Below, in pieces: positions 11,115-21,058 of a stretch of DNA of 41,167 nucleotides (its first letter is position 1; every line of letters starts with the position of its first letter). A program made the position numbers and the translations under genes. The notes beneath the pieces were generated by a model, which saw only the letters and a list, made by a program, of their open reading frames with translations, was not told where the DNA came from and made no database searches. The stretch is taken from contig QIDH01000077.1 of assembly GCA_003229305.1 (NCBI GenBank), positions 1-41,167 of the forward strand, read 5' to 3'. The stretch comes from Acidimicrobiia bacterium. GTDB lineage: Bacteria > Actinomycetota > Acidimicrobiia > Spongiisociales > Spongiisociaceae.

Positions 11115-11349
11115 GGTAGGCCTGTTTGCCGGTCGGTTTGATCATGGCGGGCCGCATCTGTACGAATCCGTTGATCGAACCGACGACGACTCCGATCACG
11201 ACCAACCAAGGGTCGGTGTTCAGCCAGAGGTCGCCTAGGAATCCGAGCAACGTGCCGGCCAGAATCGATCCAAGGAAGGCGCTCCCCGCGTTCAACCCAT
11301 CGCTGACCGCAACTGCGGACGAGTCTGGGGCTCGCTTGGGACTGCTCAC
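11104..11349 (-). CDS. AtpZ/AtpI-type small membrane protein
   Basis: First gene of the atp operon: 81 residues with two membrane helices (GSAFLGSILAGTLLGFLGDLWL and PWLVVIGVVVGSINGFVQMRP), the layout of the AtpZ/F0F1-ATPase subunit family that sits at the head of many atp operons and may act in magnesium handling or assembly. The frame extends upstream, but the GTG at 11349 is preceded by GAGGAG at ideal spacing and keeps the family's normal length, so it is chosen. The residues before it look like random translation of leader sequence. Confidence 0.75.
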   Translation of the reverse strand: MSSPKRAPDSSAVAVSDGLNAGSAFLGSILAGTLLGFLGDLWLNTDPWLVVIGVVVGSINGFVQMRPAMIKPTGKQAYRGR

Positions 11350-11523
11350 GTCACTCCTCGGGAAACCGTCGAAAGGGAGCGCGGCACCATCACCGGCGAG
11401 CCGCCCGCCGACGGGAATCATCATGGTTCGAACCGGCCATTGCAAATCGCCGCTGCGACCAGAAGTCCCGCCAACACAGCGAAAACCGCGGTTCGCCGAC
11501 AACGCTGTAGGCCTGTTCCGAGA

Positions 11524-11541
11524 CTGCGAAATTTTTCACAA
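11524..11541. promoter_or_regulatory. Candidate Rex- or CRP-type operator before the atp operon
   Basis: CTGCGAAATTTTTCACAA has one perfect half (TTCACAA) and one half with two changes (CTGCGAA for TTGTGAA) around four central bases. It matches the Rex consensus TTGTGAA-N4-TTCACAA imperfectly and the CRP core TGTGA-N6-TCACA with one change. It lies 175 bases before the first atp gene and overlaps a candidate -10 box. The two regulator families cannot be told apart from the site alone. Confidence 0.45.
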
Positions 11542-11570
11542 CCTACAAACCTTCCATGGGCCAAACCCAA
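11540..11570 (-). promoter_or_regulatory. Candidate promoter of the ATP synthase operon
   Basis: On the minus strand TTGGGT (11570-11565) is followed after 19 bases by TAGGTT (11545-11540), which resembles an actinobacterial -10 of the TANNNT kind. It lies in the 247-base gap between glyA and the first atp gene, the only gap of that size before the operon. The -10 shares bases with the palindrome at 11524-11541. Spacing is long, so this is a tentative call. Confidence 0.3.
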
Positions 11571-11596
11571 TTCCGTCCGAGGTAATCGAAGGTCTC

Positions 11597-12871
11597 TCAG
11601 ACGTGGCCTGGGAAGTCCTCTGGGTATGGAGGGAAGGCGGTGGCGATCGTGGCAGCTGCAGATGCGGCATCGGCGACCGCACCCTCGTTTTCACGGCCCC
11701 GCAGCGAGGAGGTGATGATGGAGGCGATTTCGCGGGCCTCTGTCTCTTTCATGCCACAGGAAGTCATCGCAGGTGTTCCGATCCGCAGACCGCTCGTCAC
11801 GAACGGAGTGCGAGGGTCATACGGGATCCCGTTACGGTTGAGGGTGATGCCCACCCGCTCATCGAGCAGAGTGGCCGCCTCCTTGCCGGTGAGATCCTCA
11901 TCGATCGACCTCAGATCCAGGAGCATGAGGTGGTTGTCGGTGCCGCCAGACACCACCCGCATTCCATCAGACTCGAACTGGTCGGCCATCGCCGAAGCAT
12001 TGGAGACGATCTGGGCAGCGTATGACTCGAACGACGGCTGAGAGGCTTCATGAAAACAGACGGCCTTGGCTGCCACCTGGTTGAAGATCCCGCCGCCCTG
12101 CATGTCAGGAAAGACCCCTTTGTTGATTCCCTTGGCGAACTTCTCGGTCGCCATTATGAGGCCTCCCCTAGGGCCTCGAAGGGCCTTGTGGGTGGTGCCG
12201 GTCACGATGTCGGCGAACGGGACCGGATTCGGTGCGGCATTGCCGGCCACCAATCCGATGAAGTGCGCCGCGTCGACCATGAAGATCGCCCCTACCTCGT
12301 CGGCGATCGACCGGAACGCCTCATAGTCGAGGTGGCGTGAATACGCCGAGTAGCCGGCCAAGACGATCTTCGGACGATGCTGTCTGGCCAGCGATCGGAC
12401 GTCGTCCATGTCGATACGCTCGGACTCACGATCGACCCCGTAGGCCACGAAGTTGTAAAGGCGACCCGAGAAATTGACTGGGGACCCGTGGGTCAGATGT
12501 CCACCCTCAGCCAAGCTGAGCCCGAGCACGGTGTCGCCGGGTTTGAGGAGGGAGAAGTACACGCCCATGTTTGCCTGGGCGCCAGAGTGGGGTTGCACGT
12601 TGGCGAACTCGGCCCCGAACAAGGCCTTGGCCCGGTCGATGGCCAGAGTCTCTATTTCGTCCACAACCTGACAGCCCTCGTAGTAGCGACGGCCCGGATA
12701 TCCCTCTGCGTACTTGTTGGTGAATACAGAACCGGAGGCGGCCATCACGGCAGGAGAAGCAAAATTCTCCGAAGCGATCAGGTGAATGGAATTGTTCTGG
12801 CGGACGAGGTCCTTGCGGATCAGTGCAGCGACGTCGGCATCTGTGTCTTCGATCGACCGCATGTCTGTCAT
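11597..12871 (-). CDS. glyA: Serine hydroxymethyltransferase
   Basis: A PLP enzyme (424 residues) that converts serine and tetrahydrofolate to glycine and methylene-tetrahydrofolate, the main one-carbon source. The PLP lysine is K229 in [14 protein letters not shown]; the N-terminal [25 protein letters not shown] and [13 protein letters not shown] are typical. Two usual residues differ: TGTTHK for TTTTHK and SAYSRHLD for SAYPR. The last about 30 residues ([22 protein letters not shown]) follow the normal end of the fold. ATG start with GGAG eight bases upstream. It sits between the prmC-tsaC group and the atp operon, as in other actinobacteria. Confidence 0.97.
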   Translation of the reverse strand: MTDMRSIEDTDADVAALIRKDLVRQNNSIHLIASENFASPAVMAASGSVFTNKYAEGYPGRRYYEGCQVVDEIETLAIDRAKALFGAEFANVQPHSGAQANMGVYFSLLKPGDTVLGLSLAEGGHLTHGSPVNFSGRLYNFVAYGVDRESERIDMDDVRSLARQHRPKIVLAGYSAYSRHLDYEAFRSIADEVGAIFMVDAAHFIGLVAGNAAPNPVPFADIVTGTTHKALRGPRGGLIMATEKFAKGINKGVFPDMQGGGIFNQVAAKAVCFHEASQPSFESYAAQIVSNASAMADQFESDGMRVVSGGTDNHLMLLDLRSIDEDLTGKEAATLLDERVGITLNRNGIPYDPRTPFVTSGLRIGTPAMTSCGMKETEAREIASIITSSLRGRENEGAVADAASAAATIATAFPPYPEDFPGHV

Positions 12872-12942
12872 GTGTTTCGCTCCGAGTCGGGTAATTGGCC
12901 AGACGCGGCAGCGTAATCGCAGGTATCGGCCCGACGGCTCTC

Positions 12943-13404
12943 TCAGCCCTCGGCAAAAGCTTTCAGGCTTTCGAGGGTGCTGAGCATCCCTGCTTGGACT
13001 GTCGCCACGCGTTTCGTCAGCTGCTCAGGGGTGCGACTCTCCAGTGAAGCTGGGAGCTTTTCGACATCCCAGGTCTCGGTGACGATGGTATTGGCGCCGG
13101 ACTCGGCGAAACGGTATGTCCATCTTGCCAGCGGTCCTACGTCAGGGCCGGTCACCCACTCGAACACCTCGCCCCGGTCAGCACGCGTCACTTCACAAGA
13201 CACAGACCACTCGTATTCGCCGACCCGGTTGAGTCCCACAAAACGGTCCCCGACCGCGCCACTGCCTCCATCCTGCCATTCGCCTCCGGCATTCTCTGGA
13301 CTCCACTCTCCCATGCGTTCGAGATCGGACACCAATGCGTACAGCGTCTCACGATCCGATCCAATTTCGATCGAAACCTCATGTTGCATTCCGTGCACAG
13401 TCAC
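12943..13404 (-). CDS. SRPBCC/polyketide-cyclase-like ligand-binding protein
   Basis: A 153-residue protein of the START-like SRPBCC fold, which binds hydrophobic ligands or serves many roles. The pattern is clear: [28 protein letters not shown] at the start, a middle [23 protein letters not shown], then [19 protein letters not shown] and a C-terminal helix. The ligand is unknown. The GTG start is supported by AGGAGA six bases upstream. It is separate from tsaC by 49 bases and from glyA by 71. Confidence 0.8.
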   Translation of the reverse strand: MTVHGMQHEVSIEIGSDRETLYALVSDLERMGEWSPENAGGEWQDGGSGAVGDRFVGLNRVGEYEWSVSCEVTRADRGEVFEWVTGPDVGPLARWTYRFAESGANTIVTETWDVEKLPASLESRTPEQLTKRVATVQAGMLSTLESLKAFAEG

Positions 13405-13453
13405 CCGAATCTCCTATCGCTGCTCGCCAACTCGCCCAGCCTATTGGCTCGGG

Positions 13454-14017
13454 TTAGATCTGCACGCCACCCTGGCGCAACACCACGGGCGGATCTTGTG
13501 TGTAGTCGACAACGGTGGAGGCCGACGCTACTTCACCGTCGCTTTCGAGGTAGACGGCAACCGCTTCGCCGAAGATCGACGTAGCGGCAAAATGCTCCCC
13601 GGCCGGGGGCCGGCCGCTCAGGTTGGCAGAAGTCACCGCCAGCGGTCCCACTAGATCCAGCAGTCCGATCGCGATCGGGTGGTCAGGACTCCGAATTCCG
13701 ACGGTGTTCGACGTGGGATCACCGATGCCAGGCGGTAAAGGAGCGACGGCCTCGACAACCAGGGTCAATGCTCCCGGCCAGTGGGCTATCACGTCCACCC
13801 TGGCACGGTCGGAAAATCGGCCCCACTCCCCCGCGTCCTCGAAGTTGGAAACCAGGATTACCAGCGGCGTAGAGGTGTCCCGCCGCTTCGCTTCGAACAG
13901 CGATCCTACCGCGGCAGGCTGATTCGGGTCGACTGCCAGCCCGTACACGGTATCGGTAGGCATACCCACGATTTGGCCGGCTCGAATCGCCGAAACCGCC
14001 TCGGCAAGCTCAACCAC
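13454..14017 (-). CDS. tsaC: L-threonylcarbamoyladenylate synthase (YwlC/Sua5-type)
   Basis: A YrdC-domain protein (187 residues) that makes threonylcarbamoyl-AMP from threonine, bicarbonate and ATP, first step of the t6A37 tRNA modification. The motif GMPTDTVYGLAVDP, the PLVILVS strand, PGALTLVVEA, VGIRSPDHP and VTSANLSGRP are diagnostic. No C-terminal Sua5 domain follows, so it is the short form. The frame is open upstream, but the GTG at 14017 is chosen: it overlaps the prmC stop (GTGGTTGA), has GCGAGG before it and gives the family's normal N-terminus. Confidence 0.92.
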   Translation of the reverse strand: MVELAEAVSAIRAGQIVGMPTDTVYGLAVDPNQPAAVGSLFEAKRRDTSTPLVILVSNFEDAGEWGRFSDRARVDVIAHWPGALTLVVEAVAPLPPGIGDPTSNTVGIRSPDHPIAIGLLDLVGPLAVTSANLSGRPPAGEHFAATSIFGEAVAVYLESDGEVASASTVVDYTQDPPVVLRQGGVQI

Positions 14018-14822
14018 CTGGTCGCCTCGCAAACAGATACCGATCACGACCGGCAAGGTCGCGCTCGATTCGAGCGTCCGCATAGTCGCCGGCCATCGCC
14101 AATAGCTCTGTGCCCTGGGTCTCGCCGATTTCGACAGCAAGCAACCCGCCCGCTCTGAGCCATTGGAAAGCCTCTGAGACCAGCCGGGTGATCACTTCCG
14201 AGCCAGTCTCACCTCCAACCAACGCCACCAGGGGTTCATGATCCCTGACATCCTCGGGCAGCAGAGCCCAGTCGGCCTCTGCGATGTACGGCGGATTGGA
14301 TACCACGAGGTCGAACGAGCCGATCATGGCGGAACGTACCGGAGAAAAAAGGTCTCCGATTCGCACATCGATTTCGAGCCCTGCCTCGGCTGCGTTGTGA
14401 CACGCCAATGTTGCGGCCTCGTCTGAAATCTCTGTGGCGATCACCGTTGCAGAAGGAAAGCTGGTTTTGAGACCAAGCGCCAACGCCCCGGTGCCGGTGC
14501 CTATGTCCAAAATCCTTTGGGGATCGCCAAGAAGCCCTGTCAGCAGCGACCACAGATACTCCGTCTCAGGGCGAGGGACCAACGCCCTGGCATCCACAGA
14601 CAGCTCTACCGGTCCAAACGAAACCGAGCCCTCCAGGTACTGAAGTGGGGCGCCAGACCTCCGCTCCTCTACGAGCTTCAGATATCCAACGGTCGCTTCC
14701 GGTCCGACATCGAAACCTGCGAGCACCTGGGCCCTTGAGGACACGGTCGAAACCGCCAGCAGCCGAACAGCCTCGTGACAAGGCAGGTCGGCAGCCACAA
14801 CAAGGTCACGAGACGAAGTCAT
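14010..14822 (-). CDS. prmC: Release factor glutamine methyltransferase
   Basis: An SAM-dependent enzyme (270 residues) that methylates the GGQ glutamine of release factors RF1 and RF2. It has the N-terminal helical domain with the substrate-facing GAPLQYLEGSVSFGPVEL, then the SAM motif ILDIGTGTGALAL (104-116) and the catalytic NPPY at 176-179. Its target, RF1, is encoded just upstream. The ATG at 14822 overlaps the preceding stop by four bases; the open frame further upstream runs antisense-like over other genes and is not coding. Confidence 0.95.
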   Translation of the reverse strand: MTSSRDLVVAADLPCHEAVRLLAVSTVSSRAQVLAGFDVGPEATVGYLKLVEERRSGAPLQYLEGSVSFGPVELSVDARALVPRPETEYLWSLLTGLLGDPQRILDIGTGTGALALGLKTSFPSATVIATEISDEAATLACHNAAEAGLEIDVRIGDLFSPVRSAMIGSFDLVVSNPPYIAEADWALLPEDVRDHEPLVALVGGETGSEVITRLVSEAFQWLRAGGLLAVEIGETQGTELLAMAGDYADARIERDLAGRDRYLFARRPGG

Positions 14823-15217
14823 CCTTCCGAGAACTCCAGCGCCGGCAGGGTGCGAACGACAATCACGAGCACAGCGAAAAACGCCAACGCTCCGGTGACC
14901 GTGGCTGTGAGATCGGCGCTGACGAAATAGGCCAAAACGCCTGCTTGGAAGGCGAACGCGGCATTGAGTGCCCGGAGAAACAGTTGAGGCTGCCAATCGG
15001 CCTGGTCTGTGGCATGCGTGCCCTGCCACCGTCTGACGCTCCACAGCGCCCAGGCACCCAGCCCTACGGTCAGGACCGTCCAAGGGCTGACCGGACGCGA
15101 GGCCGCCCCACTCCCAAGCGAGAGTTCGACAACAACAATGGCGACGGTCAGGGCTAAGGCCAGAACACCGAACAGCGACAATCGCCTGACGATCTGCCGG
15201 CCGTTCAGGAGCTTCAC
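14819..15217 (-). CDS. Small integral membrane protein of unknown function
   Basis: A 132-residue protein with about four hydrophobic helices: LSLFGVLALALTVAIVVVEL, WTVLTVGLGAWALWSV, ALNAAFAFQAGVLAYFV and TATVTGALAFFAVLVIVV, joined by short charged loops. I do not recognise a family. Its stop overlaps the prmC start by four bases, so it is coupled to prmC. GTG start with only a weak upstream GATGGA. Confidence 0.6.
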   Translation of the reverse strand: MKLLNGRQIVRRLSLFGVLALALTVAIVVVELSLGSGAASRPVSPWTVLTVGLGAWALWSVRRWQGTHATDQADWQPQLFLRALNAAFAFQAGVLAYFVSADLTATVTGALAFFAVLVIVVRTLPALEFSEG

Positions 15218-15231
15218 CGTTTATGATTCCA

Positions 15232-15483
15232 TCAGAAATCGAAGAGCCCGAAACGTTGGCCAGACGCCGGGATGTCGAAGAAGGTGTCCGACGGCATGTC
15301 CAACCCCAACAGCAGGCCGGCCAGTTCCGCCAGGACGGCTCCGACCGAGCCATCCAGCTGGAAATCGACGGAAGACTCGCTGGCCCCCACCACCGCCCCG
15401 TTCGCTCCAAGGCAGCCCTGAACGACCACTTCGACGTGCTGGCGATCCACCGAATCTGGCGGAAATCTGAGCATCACCAGCAT
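15232..15483 (-). CDS. Hypothetical protein, 83 residues
   Basis: A small protein that starts on the last base of the prfA stop (TGATG), evidence for translational coupling and for a real gene. It has no membrane span or known motif; the central part AVLAELAGLLLGLDMPSD is a likely helix and the end is aromatic (FFDIPASGQRFGLFDF). It lies between RF1 and the membrane protein. Function unknown. Confidence 0.5.
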   Translation of the reverse strand: MLVMLRFPPDSVDRQHVEVVVQGCLGANGAVVGASESSVDFQLDGSVGAVLAELAGLLLGLDMPSDTFFDIPASGQRFGLFDF

Positions 15484-16562
15484 CAGTCCCCTCCAGCGAG
15501 TCTGGCAGCCGTTTCCTCTGCGGTGAGGGCATCGACGAAGCTGTCGAGATCGCCTTCGAGGATCTGGGGGAGCTGTTTGATCGTGAGACCAATGCGATGA
15601 TCTGTGACCCGATTGTCCTTGTAGTTGTAGGTTCGAATCTTCTCAGAGCGCCCGCCGCTGCCGATCTGACTCCTGCGGCTCGACGCCTGTTCGGCCTGCT
15701 GAGCCTCGAGCTGTTGCTGATACAGGCGGGCCCTAAGCACCCGAAACGCCTTCTCCTTGTTTTGAAGCTGACTCTTCTCGTCCTGACAGATCACAACCAA
15801 ACCAGTTGGAATGTAAGTGAGCCTCACCGCCGAATCCGTTGTGTTGACCGACTGACCACCAGGGCCGCTTGATCGGAAGACATCCACTTTCACATCGTTG
15901 AAATCGATGTCCACCTCGACCGCCTCGACCTCAGGCATCACCGCCACGGTGGCGGTGGAGGTATGGACCCGACCTTGTGACTCGGTCTTGGGTACCCGCT
16001 GCACTCTGTGGACTCCGGCCTCATATTTGAAACGAGAGAACGCACCTTCTCCCTTGACCGCGAACGTCACCCGCGAGAAACCGCCGGCCTCGTTCTCCGA
16101 GCTGTCCATCGGCTCGGTGGCATAGGCGCGGCGTTCCGCATACCGCTCGTACATGCGTTTGAGATCTCCAGCCCAGATCGCTGCCTCGTCACCTCCTGCC
16201 GCCGCCCTCACCTCGATGATCACGTCCTTGTCGTCGTTGGGGTCCTTGGGCACCAGGCTGAGTCTCAGGTGCGCGGTCAGGCGTTCTACCTCACGGCCGC
16301 GTTCCTCGCCCAACTCTCGAAGCTCCCTGACCATCTCATCGTCGGTTTCCGCTTCGGCCAACTCGAAGGCCTCACGCGCGTCCTGATCTGCGGCAAGCAG
16401 ATCATGGAACCCCGTAACGATCACCTTGAGGTCCGAGTAGCGCTTGGACACTTGTGCGTATCGATCGTGATCGGCCAAGAGCTCTGGCTCTGCGAGCTCA
16501 GCCTCGGTATCGTCGTAGGTCTTTTCGATCTCGAGAAGTCTGGAGACGAGCTGGTCGTCCAA
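15483..16562 (-). CDS. prfA: Peptide chain release factor 1
   Basis: RF1 (359 residues) reads UAA and UAG in the ribosomal A site and triggers peptide release. GGQ is at 235-237 in SSGPGGQSVNTTDSAVRL, and the stop-codon-reading PxT motif is PKT at 191-193 in RVPKTESQGR, which marks RF1 not RF2. Length is standard. The start appears to be TTG, seven bases after a strong GGAGG that is part of the DUF1385 stop region. The PrmC enzyme that modifies its GGQ glutamine is three genes downstream. Confidence 0.96.
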   Translation of the reverse strand: MDDQLVSRLLEIEKTYDDTEAELAEPELLADHDRYAQVSKRYSDLKVIVTGFHDLLAADQDAREAFELAEAETDDEMVRELRELGEERGREVERLTAHLRLSLVPKDPNDDKDVIIEVRAAAGGDEAAIWAGDLKRMYERYAERRAYATEPMDSSENEAGGFSRVTFAVKGEGAFSRFKYEAGVHRVQRVPKTESQGRVHTSTATVAVMPEVEAVEVDIDFNDVKVDVFRSSGPGGQSVNTTDSAVRLTYIPTGLVVICQDEKSQLQNKEKAFRVLRARLYQQQLEAQQAEQASSRRSQIGSGGRSEKIRTYNYKDNRVTDHRIGLTIKQLPQILEGDLDSFVDALTAEETAARLAGGD

Positions 16563-16565
16563 TGT

Positions 16566-17498
16566 TCAGCCTCCGAACGCGCTCAGCGCCTCTGGACTGA
16601 GAGCGCCGCGTGATTTCACCGCGGCCACCTCTTCTTCAGAGAGCGCAAAGAGCAACGAAGTCACGGCCACGTCGATCATGTCCGGCTCCGGCTGGCTGGT
16701 GGTCAGACGTTGCAGCCACAGGCCAGGGGCGGTCAGCATTCTGCCGAACAACCCGTCGACATTGGCGCCGCCGATCTTCAATACTTCGTAGGAAAGGCCG
16801 GCGATCACGGGGATCAGCACGATCCGGCTGGCGACGAGCAAATACCAGGCAAGGCTACCGATCAGCGTGAAGACGATCAGGGCCGTGAGCATGACGATCA
16901 GAAGGAAGCTGGTGCCGCAACGAGGATGCTCGGGCCGGTACTTCGAAATGCTGTCTCTGGTCAAGGCGTCGCCGTGTTCATAGGCGTGGATGGTCATGTG
17001 CTCAGCACCGTGATACTGGAACACCCTGGCGATTTCCTTGGACCTGCCGATCGCCCATATGTAGAGGACAAACAGAGCAATCCGCACAACCGCTTCGATG
17101 ATGTAGAACCAGACGGATTCTGAGTTGAATCCTGCGAAACGGGCGGCCAGGAGGGGCAACACCATGAACAGGGCCAGGAAGAACACGAGGGCGATGGACA
17201 TGGAAACCGCGATCTGGCTCTTCGAAAGAGGTTCTTCCTCTTCGCCAACCGATCGCTGGGCGCTCCAGGAAAGCGCTCGAAACCCGAGGGTCAGGGATTC
17301 GGCAAGCACCAGGACGCCCCGAACGAATGGGATCTTGGCCAGGTTGGATCGCTCAGACAGCCGAGGTAGTTCGTGGGCTTGGCCCTCGATGACACCTTGG
17401 GGGTTGCGCACGGCCACCGCCCACCCGTGTGGGGCACGCATCATCACACCTTCGATGACGGCTTGGCCGCCGACCGTCGCTCCTGGAGGCCGTGACAT
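16566..17498 (-). CDS. DUF1385 family membrane protein (YqhQ-like)
   Basis: A 310-residue member of DUF1385. The opening VGGQAVIEGVMMRAPHGWAVAVR and the central QYHGAEHMTIHAYEHGD and HPRCGTSFLL with conserved His and Cys are the family signature. Four or five membrane spans follow the N-terminal domain (IALVFFLALFMVLPLLAARF, WFYIIEAVVRIALFVLYIWAIG, FLLIVMLTALIVFTLIGSLAWYLLV). The His/Cys motif suggests a metal or catalytic site, but function is not established to my knowledge. The rho-rpmE-DUF1385-prfA order is found in several bacterial groups. Confidence 0.93.
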   Translation of the reverse strand: MSRPPGATVGGQAVIEGVMMRAPHGWAVAVRNPQGVIEGQAHELPRLSERSNLAKIPFVRGVLVLAESLTLGFRALSWSAQRSVGEEEEPLSKSQIAVSMSIALVFFLALFMVLPLLAARFAGFNSESVWFYIIEAVVRIALFVLYIWAIGRSKEIARVFQYHGAEHMTIHAYEHGDALTRDSISKYRPEHPRCGTSFLLIVMLTALIVFTLIGSLAWYLLVASRIVLIPVIAGLSYEVLKIGGANVDGLFGRMLTAPGLWLQRLTTSQPEPDMIDVAVTSLLFALSEEEVAAVKSRGALSPEALSAFGG

Positions 17499-17527
17499 TT
17501 AGCGACCGTGATCGCAGGATTGCACGA

Positions 17528-17803
17528 TCAGGACTTGTCTGCGGTGGCGGCGCCCTTGTTGAGCTTCTCGTAACGCTTCTGGAACCGCTCCACCCTGCCA
17601 CCCGAATCGATCAACTTCTGCTTGCCGGTGAAGAACGGATGGCTGGAAGAAGATATCTCGACCTTGGCGAGCGGATAGGTATTGCCGTCCTCCCATTCGA
17701 CGGTCTCCGAAGTCACGACTGTCGAGCGGGTGAGGAAACTGAAGTCCGATGACGTGTCTTGATAGACCACGTAGCGGTATTCGGGATGGATCTCAGATTT
17801 CAC
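17528..17803 (-). CDS. rpmE2: 50S ribosomal protein L31, zinc-independent type B
   Basis: L31 (91 residues) of the large ribosomal subunit, near the bridge to the small subunit. It matches type [53 protein letters not shown] and [11 protein letters not shown]. It has no cysteine at all, so it lacks the CxxC zinc site of type A. Type B copies are usually made under zinc limitation, but here it occupies the housekeeping place between rho and prfA. GTG start with GAGGAG upstream; 39 bases after rho and probably cotranscribed with it. Confidence 0.94.
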   Translation of the reverse strand: MKSEIHPEYRYVVYQDTSSDFSFLTRSTVVTSETVEWEDGNTYPLAKVEISSSSHPFFTGKQKLIDSGGRVERFQKRYEKLNKGAATADKS

Positions 17804-17842
17804 GGCGGGGCTCCTCAGATGCTTGCGTAGATGAGTATGGGC

Positions 17843-19459
<1,617 letters not shown>

Positions 19460-19607
19460 GTCGTCCTTCCGTGCAGATGTTCTGCCGAGGATTCGGGCCC
19501 TAGGAGGGCTCAGGTTTTCGAGTATGCCGACACAGCGTGCCGAACCAGGATTTTCTCCCACCGGGCCGCAAGGCACATACGCGCCAACGCCGAAGTGAGA
19601 GATGGGA

Positions 19608-19656
19608 ACCTACCGAGTAGGTAACACCATCATAGCGGGTCGGCCCAGACCGGCAA
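19608..19656 (-). promoter_or_regulatory. Candidate rho promoter with a palindrome at the start site
   Basis: On the minus strand TTGCCG (19656-19651) and TATGAT (19634-19629) are 16 bases apart, a good -35/-10 pair. The expected start lies at about 19622, the first base of the perfect palindrome ACCTAC-CGA-GTAGGT (19622-19608). The leader to the rho ATG would be about 160 bases. The palindrome could be an operator or a 5' stem-loop. Confidence 0.4.
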
Positions 19657-19699
19657 GCTCATCTTGAAAGAACTGGGTCCTGGCCTTGTTGGACGCCTG

Positions 19700-21058
19700 C
19701 TACTCGGCCACCGCGGCGACCAGCGCCCTGAACTCGTCGAGATCATTGGCGATGGTGCTCACTCGTTCTGGTCGATCGAAGAGATCGGCGAGATGGGCGG
19801 GCAACTTCGGACTATGACCAATTGCGGACGCGACCACGTCGGGAAACTTTGCGGGGTGGGCGGTGGCCAGGGCAACGATCTCGCCCCGAATCCCAGAATC
19901 TCTGGCAGCCCCAACGCCAATCGCCGTGTGTGGGTCGAGGACCGTTCCGAAATCGGCATACGTCTCGGCCATGACACCGGCGATCTGATCATCGGTGAAC
20001 CAATAGCCCTCGAAGCCCGCCAGCTCCGCCGACACGATGAGCCGCCCGCTGTTTGCCAGCTCCCCCAACGCTTCAGAGAGCGCGGCGCCATCATGCGCGT
20101 ACAGCTCAAAGAGCAGCCGCTCGAGGTTGGACGGAATCTGAATGTCCATTGAAGGAGCGACTGTCTGGAAGACCTCGCCGAGGCTCAGCTCGCCGGACTC
20201 CACGAACTCGACGAGAACCCTGTTGCGGTTCGCGCCGACGATCAGCGTATCGATCGACCTGGTCATGGTCCGCGCCGCATGTCCCGAAAAGACGTTGCCG
20301 AAGTTGCCGCTCGGCACGGCGAAAGACACCCCGGACCCGAACTTGACAACCGCCCAGATGTAGTAGGCAATCTGGGGAGCCAATCGGCCGAAATTGATCG
20401 AGTTCGCTGTCGTCAGAGAAAAATCCCGCCTGGCCGTTTCGTCAGCGAGCAGCCTCTTCAACAATTCCTGACAATCGTCGAACGTCCCCTCTACGGCCAC
20501 GGCGTGAACATTCGACGATTGGACCGTGGTCATCTGCCGCCGTTGCACCTCTGAGACGCGACCATGCGGATAGAGGATCACGACATCTACCTGCTCTCTA
20601 TCTCTGAACGCTTCGATGGCTGCCGACCCGGTGTCGCCGGAGGTCGCCCCGACCACGGTGGCTTTGCGATCTCGGCGCTGCAACGCGACGTCCACCATCG
20701 AGGCCAGCACCTGAAGCCCGAAATCCTTGAAGGCAAGGGTCGGTCCCCAGAACAACTCCATCAGGTGCATATCCCCAAGGTCGACGATCGGCGCGATATC
20801 ACGATCGCCAAAACCTTCGTAGGCGGCCGCCACCAACGGCTCTAGCTGATCCAGGTCGAGGAAACCGGCTGCGAAAGGCTCGATGACTCTGGCGGCCACG
20901 CCCTGGTATGACAGCCCGTTCCAACCTGCCAGAGCCTCTTCGGAGATACTCGGCCATTCGAAAGGCAAATAGAGACCGCCGTCCGGTGCCAAACCGGTGA
21001 GAATCGCCGTCTCGAAATCGACGTCTGGCGACCCGCCCCTCGTCGAGCGATATCGCAT
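19700..21058 (-). CDS. thrC: Threonine synthase
   Basis: A PLP enzyme (452 residues) that turns O-phosphohomoserine into threonine. The N-terminal MRYRSTRGG...FETAILTGLAPDGGLYLP, the PLP lysine in GPTLAFKDFGLQ, GATSGDTGSAAIEAF and SVPSGNFGN-like AVPSGNFGNVFSG mark the long, E. coli-like class. The ATG at 21058 shares a base with the hom stop (TGATG); a GTG one codon earlier is equally possible. thrB, which makes the substrate, is not next to it as it is in many actinobacteria. Confidence 0.95.
   Translation of the reverse strand: MRYRSTRGGSPDVDFETAILTGLAPDGGLYLPFEWPSISEEALAGWNGLSYQGVAARVIEPFAAGFLDLDQLEPLVAAAYEGFGDRDIAPIVDLGDMHLMELFWGPTLAFKDFGLQVLASMVDVALQRRDRKATVVGATSGDTGSAAIEAFRDREQVDVVILYPHGRVSEVQRRQMTTVQSSNVHAVAVEGTFDDCQELLKRLLADETARRDFSLTTANSINFGRLAPQIAYYIWAVVKFGSGVSFAVPSGNFGNVFSGHAARTMTRSIDTLIVGANRNRVLVEFVESGELSLGEVFQTVAPSMDIQIPSNLERLLFELYAHDGAALSEALGELANSGRLIVSAELAGFEGYWFTDDQIAGVMAETYADFGTVLDPHTAIGVGAARDSGIRGEIVALATAHPAKFPDVVASAIGHSPKLPAHLADLFDRPERVSTIANDLDEFRALVAAVAE

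Noticed and set aside
14823-15410. Upstream extension of prmC
   Set aside because: Overlaps two coupled genes in another frame; the ATG at 14822 fits the family length.
17804-17842. Zur operator before type B L31
   Set aside because: The 39-base gap holds no zinc-regulator palindrome.
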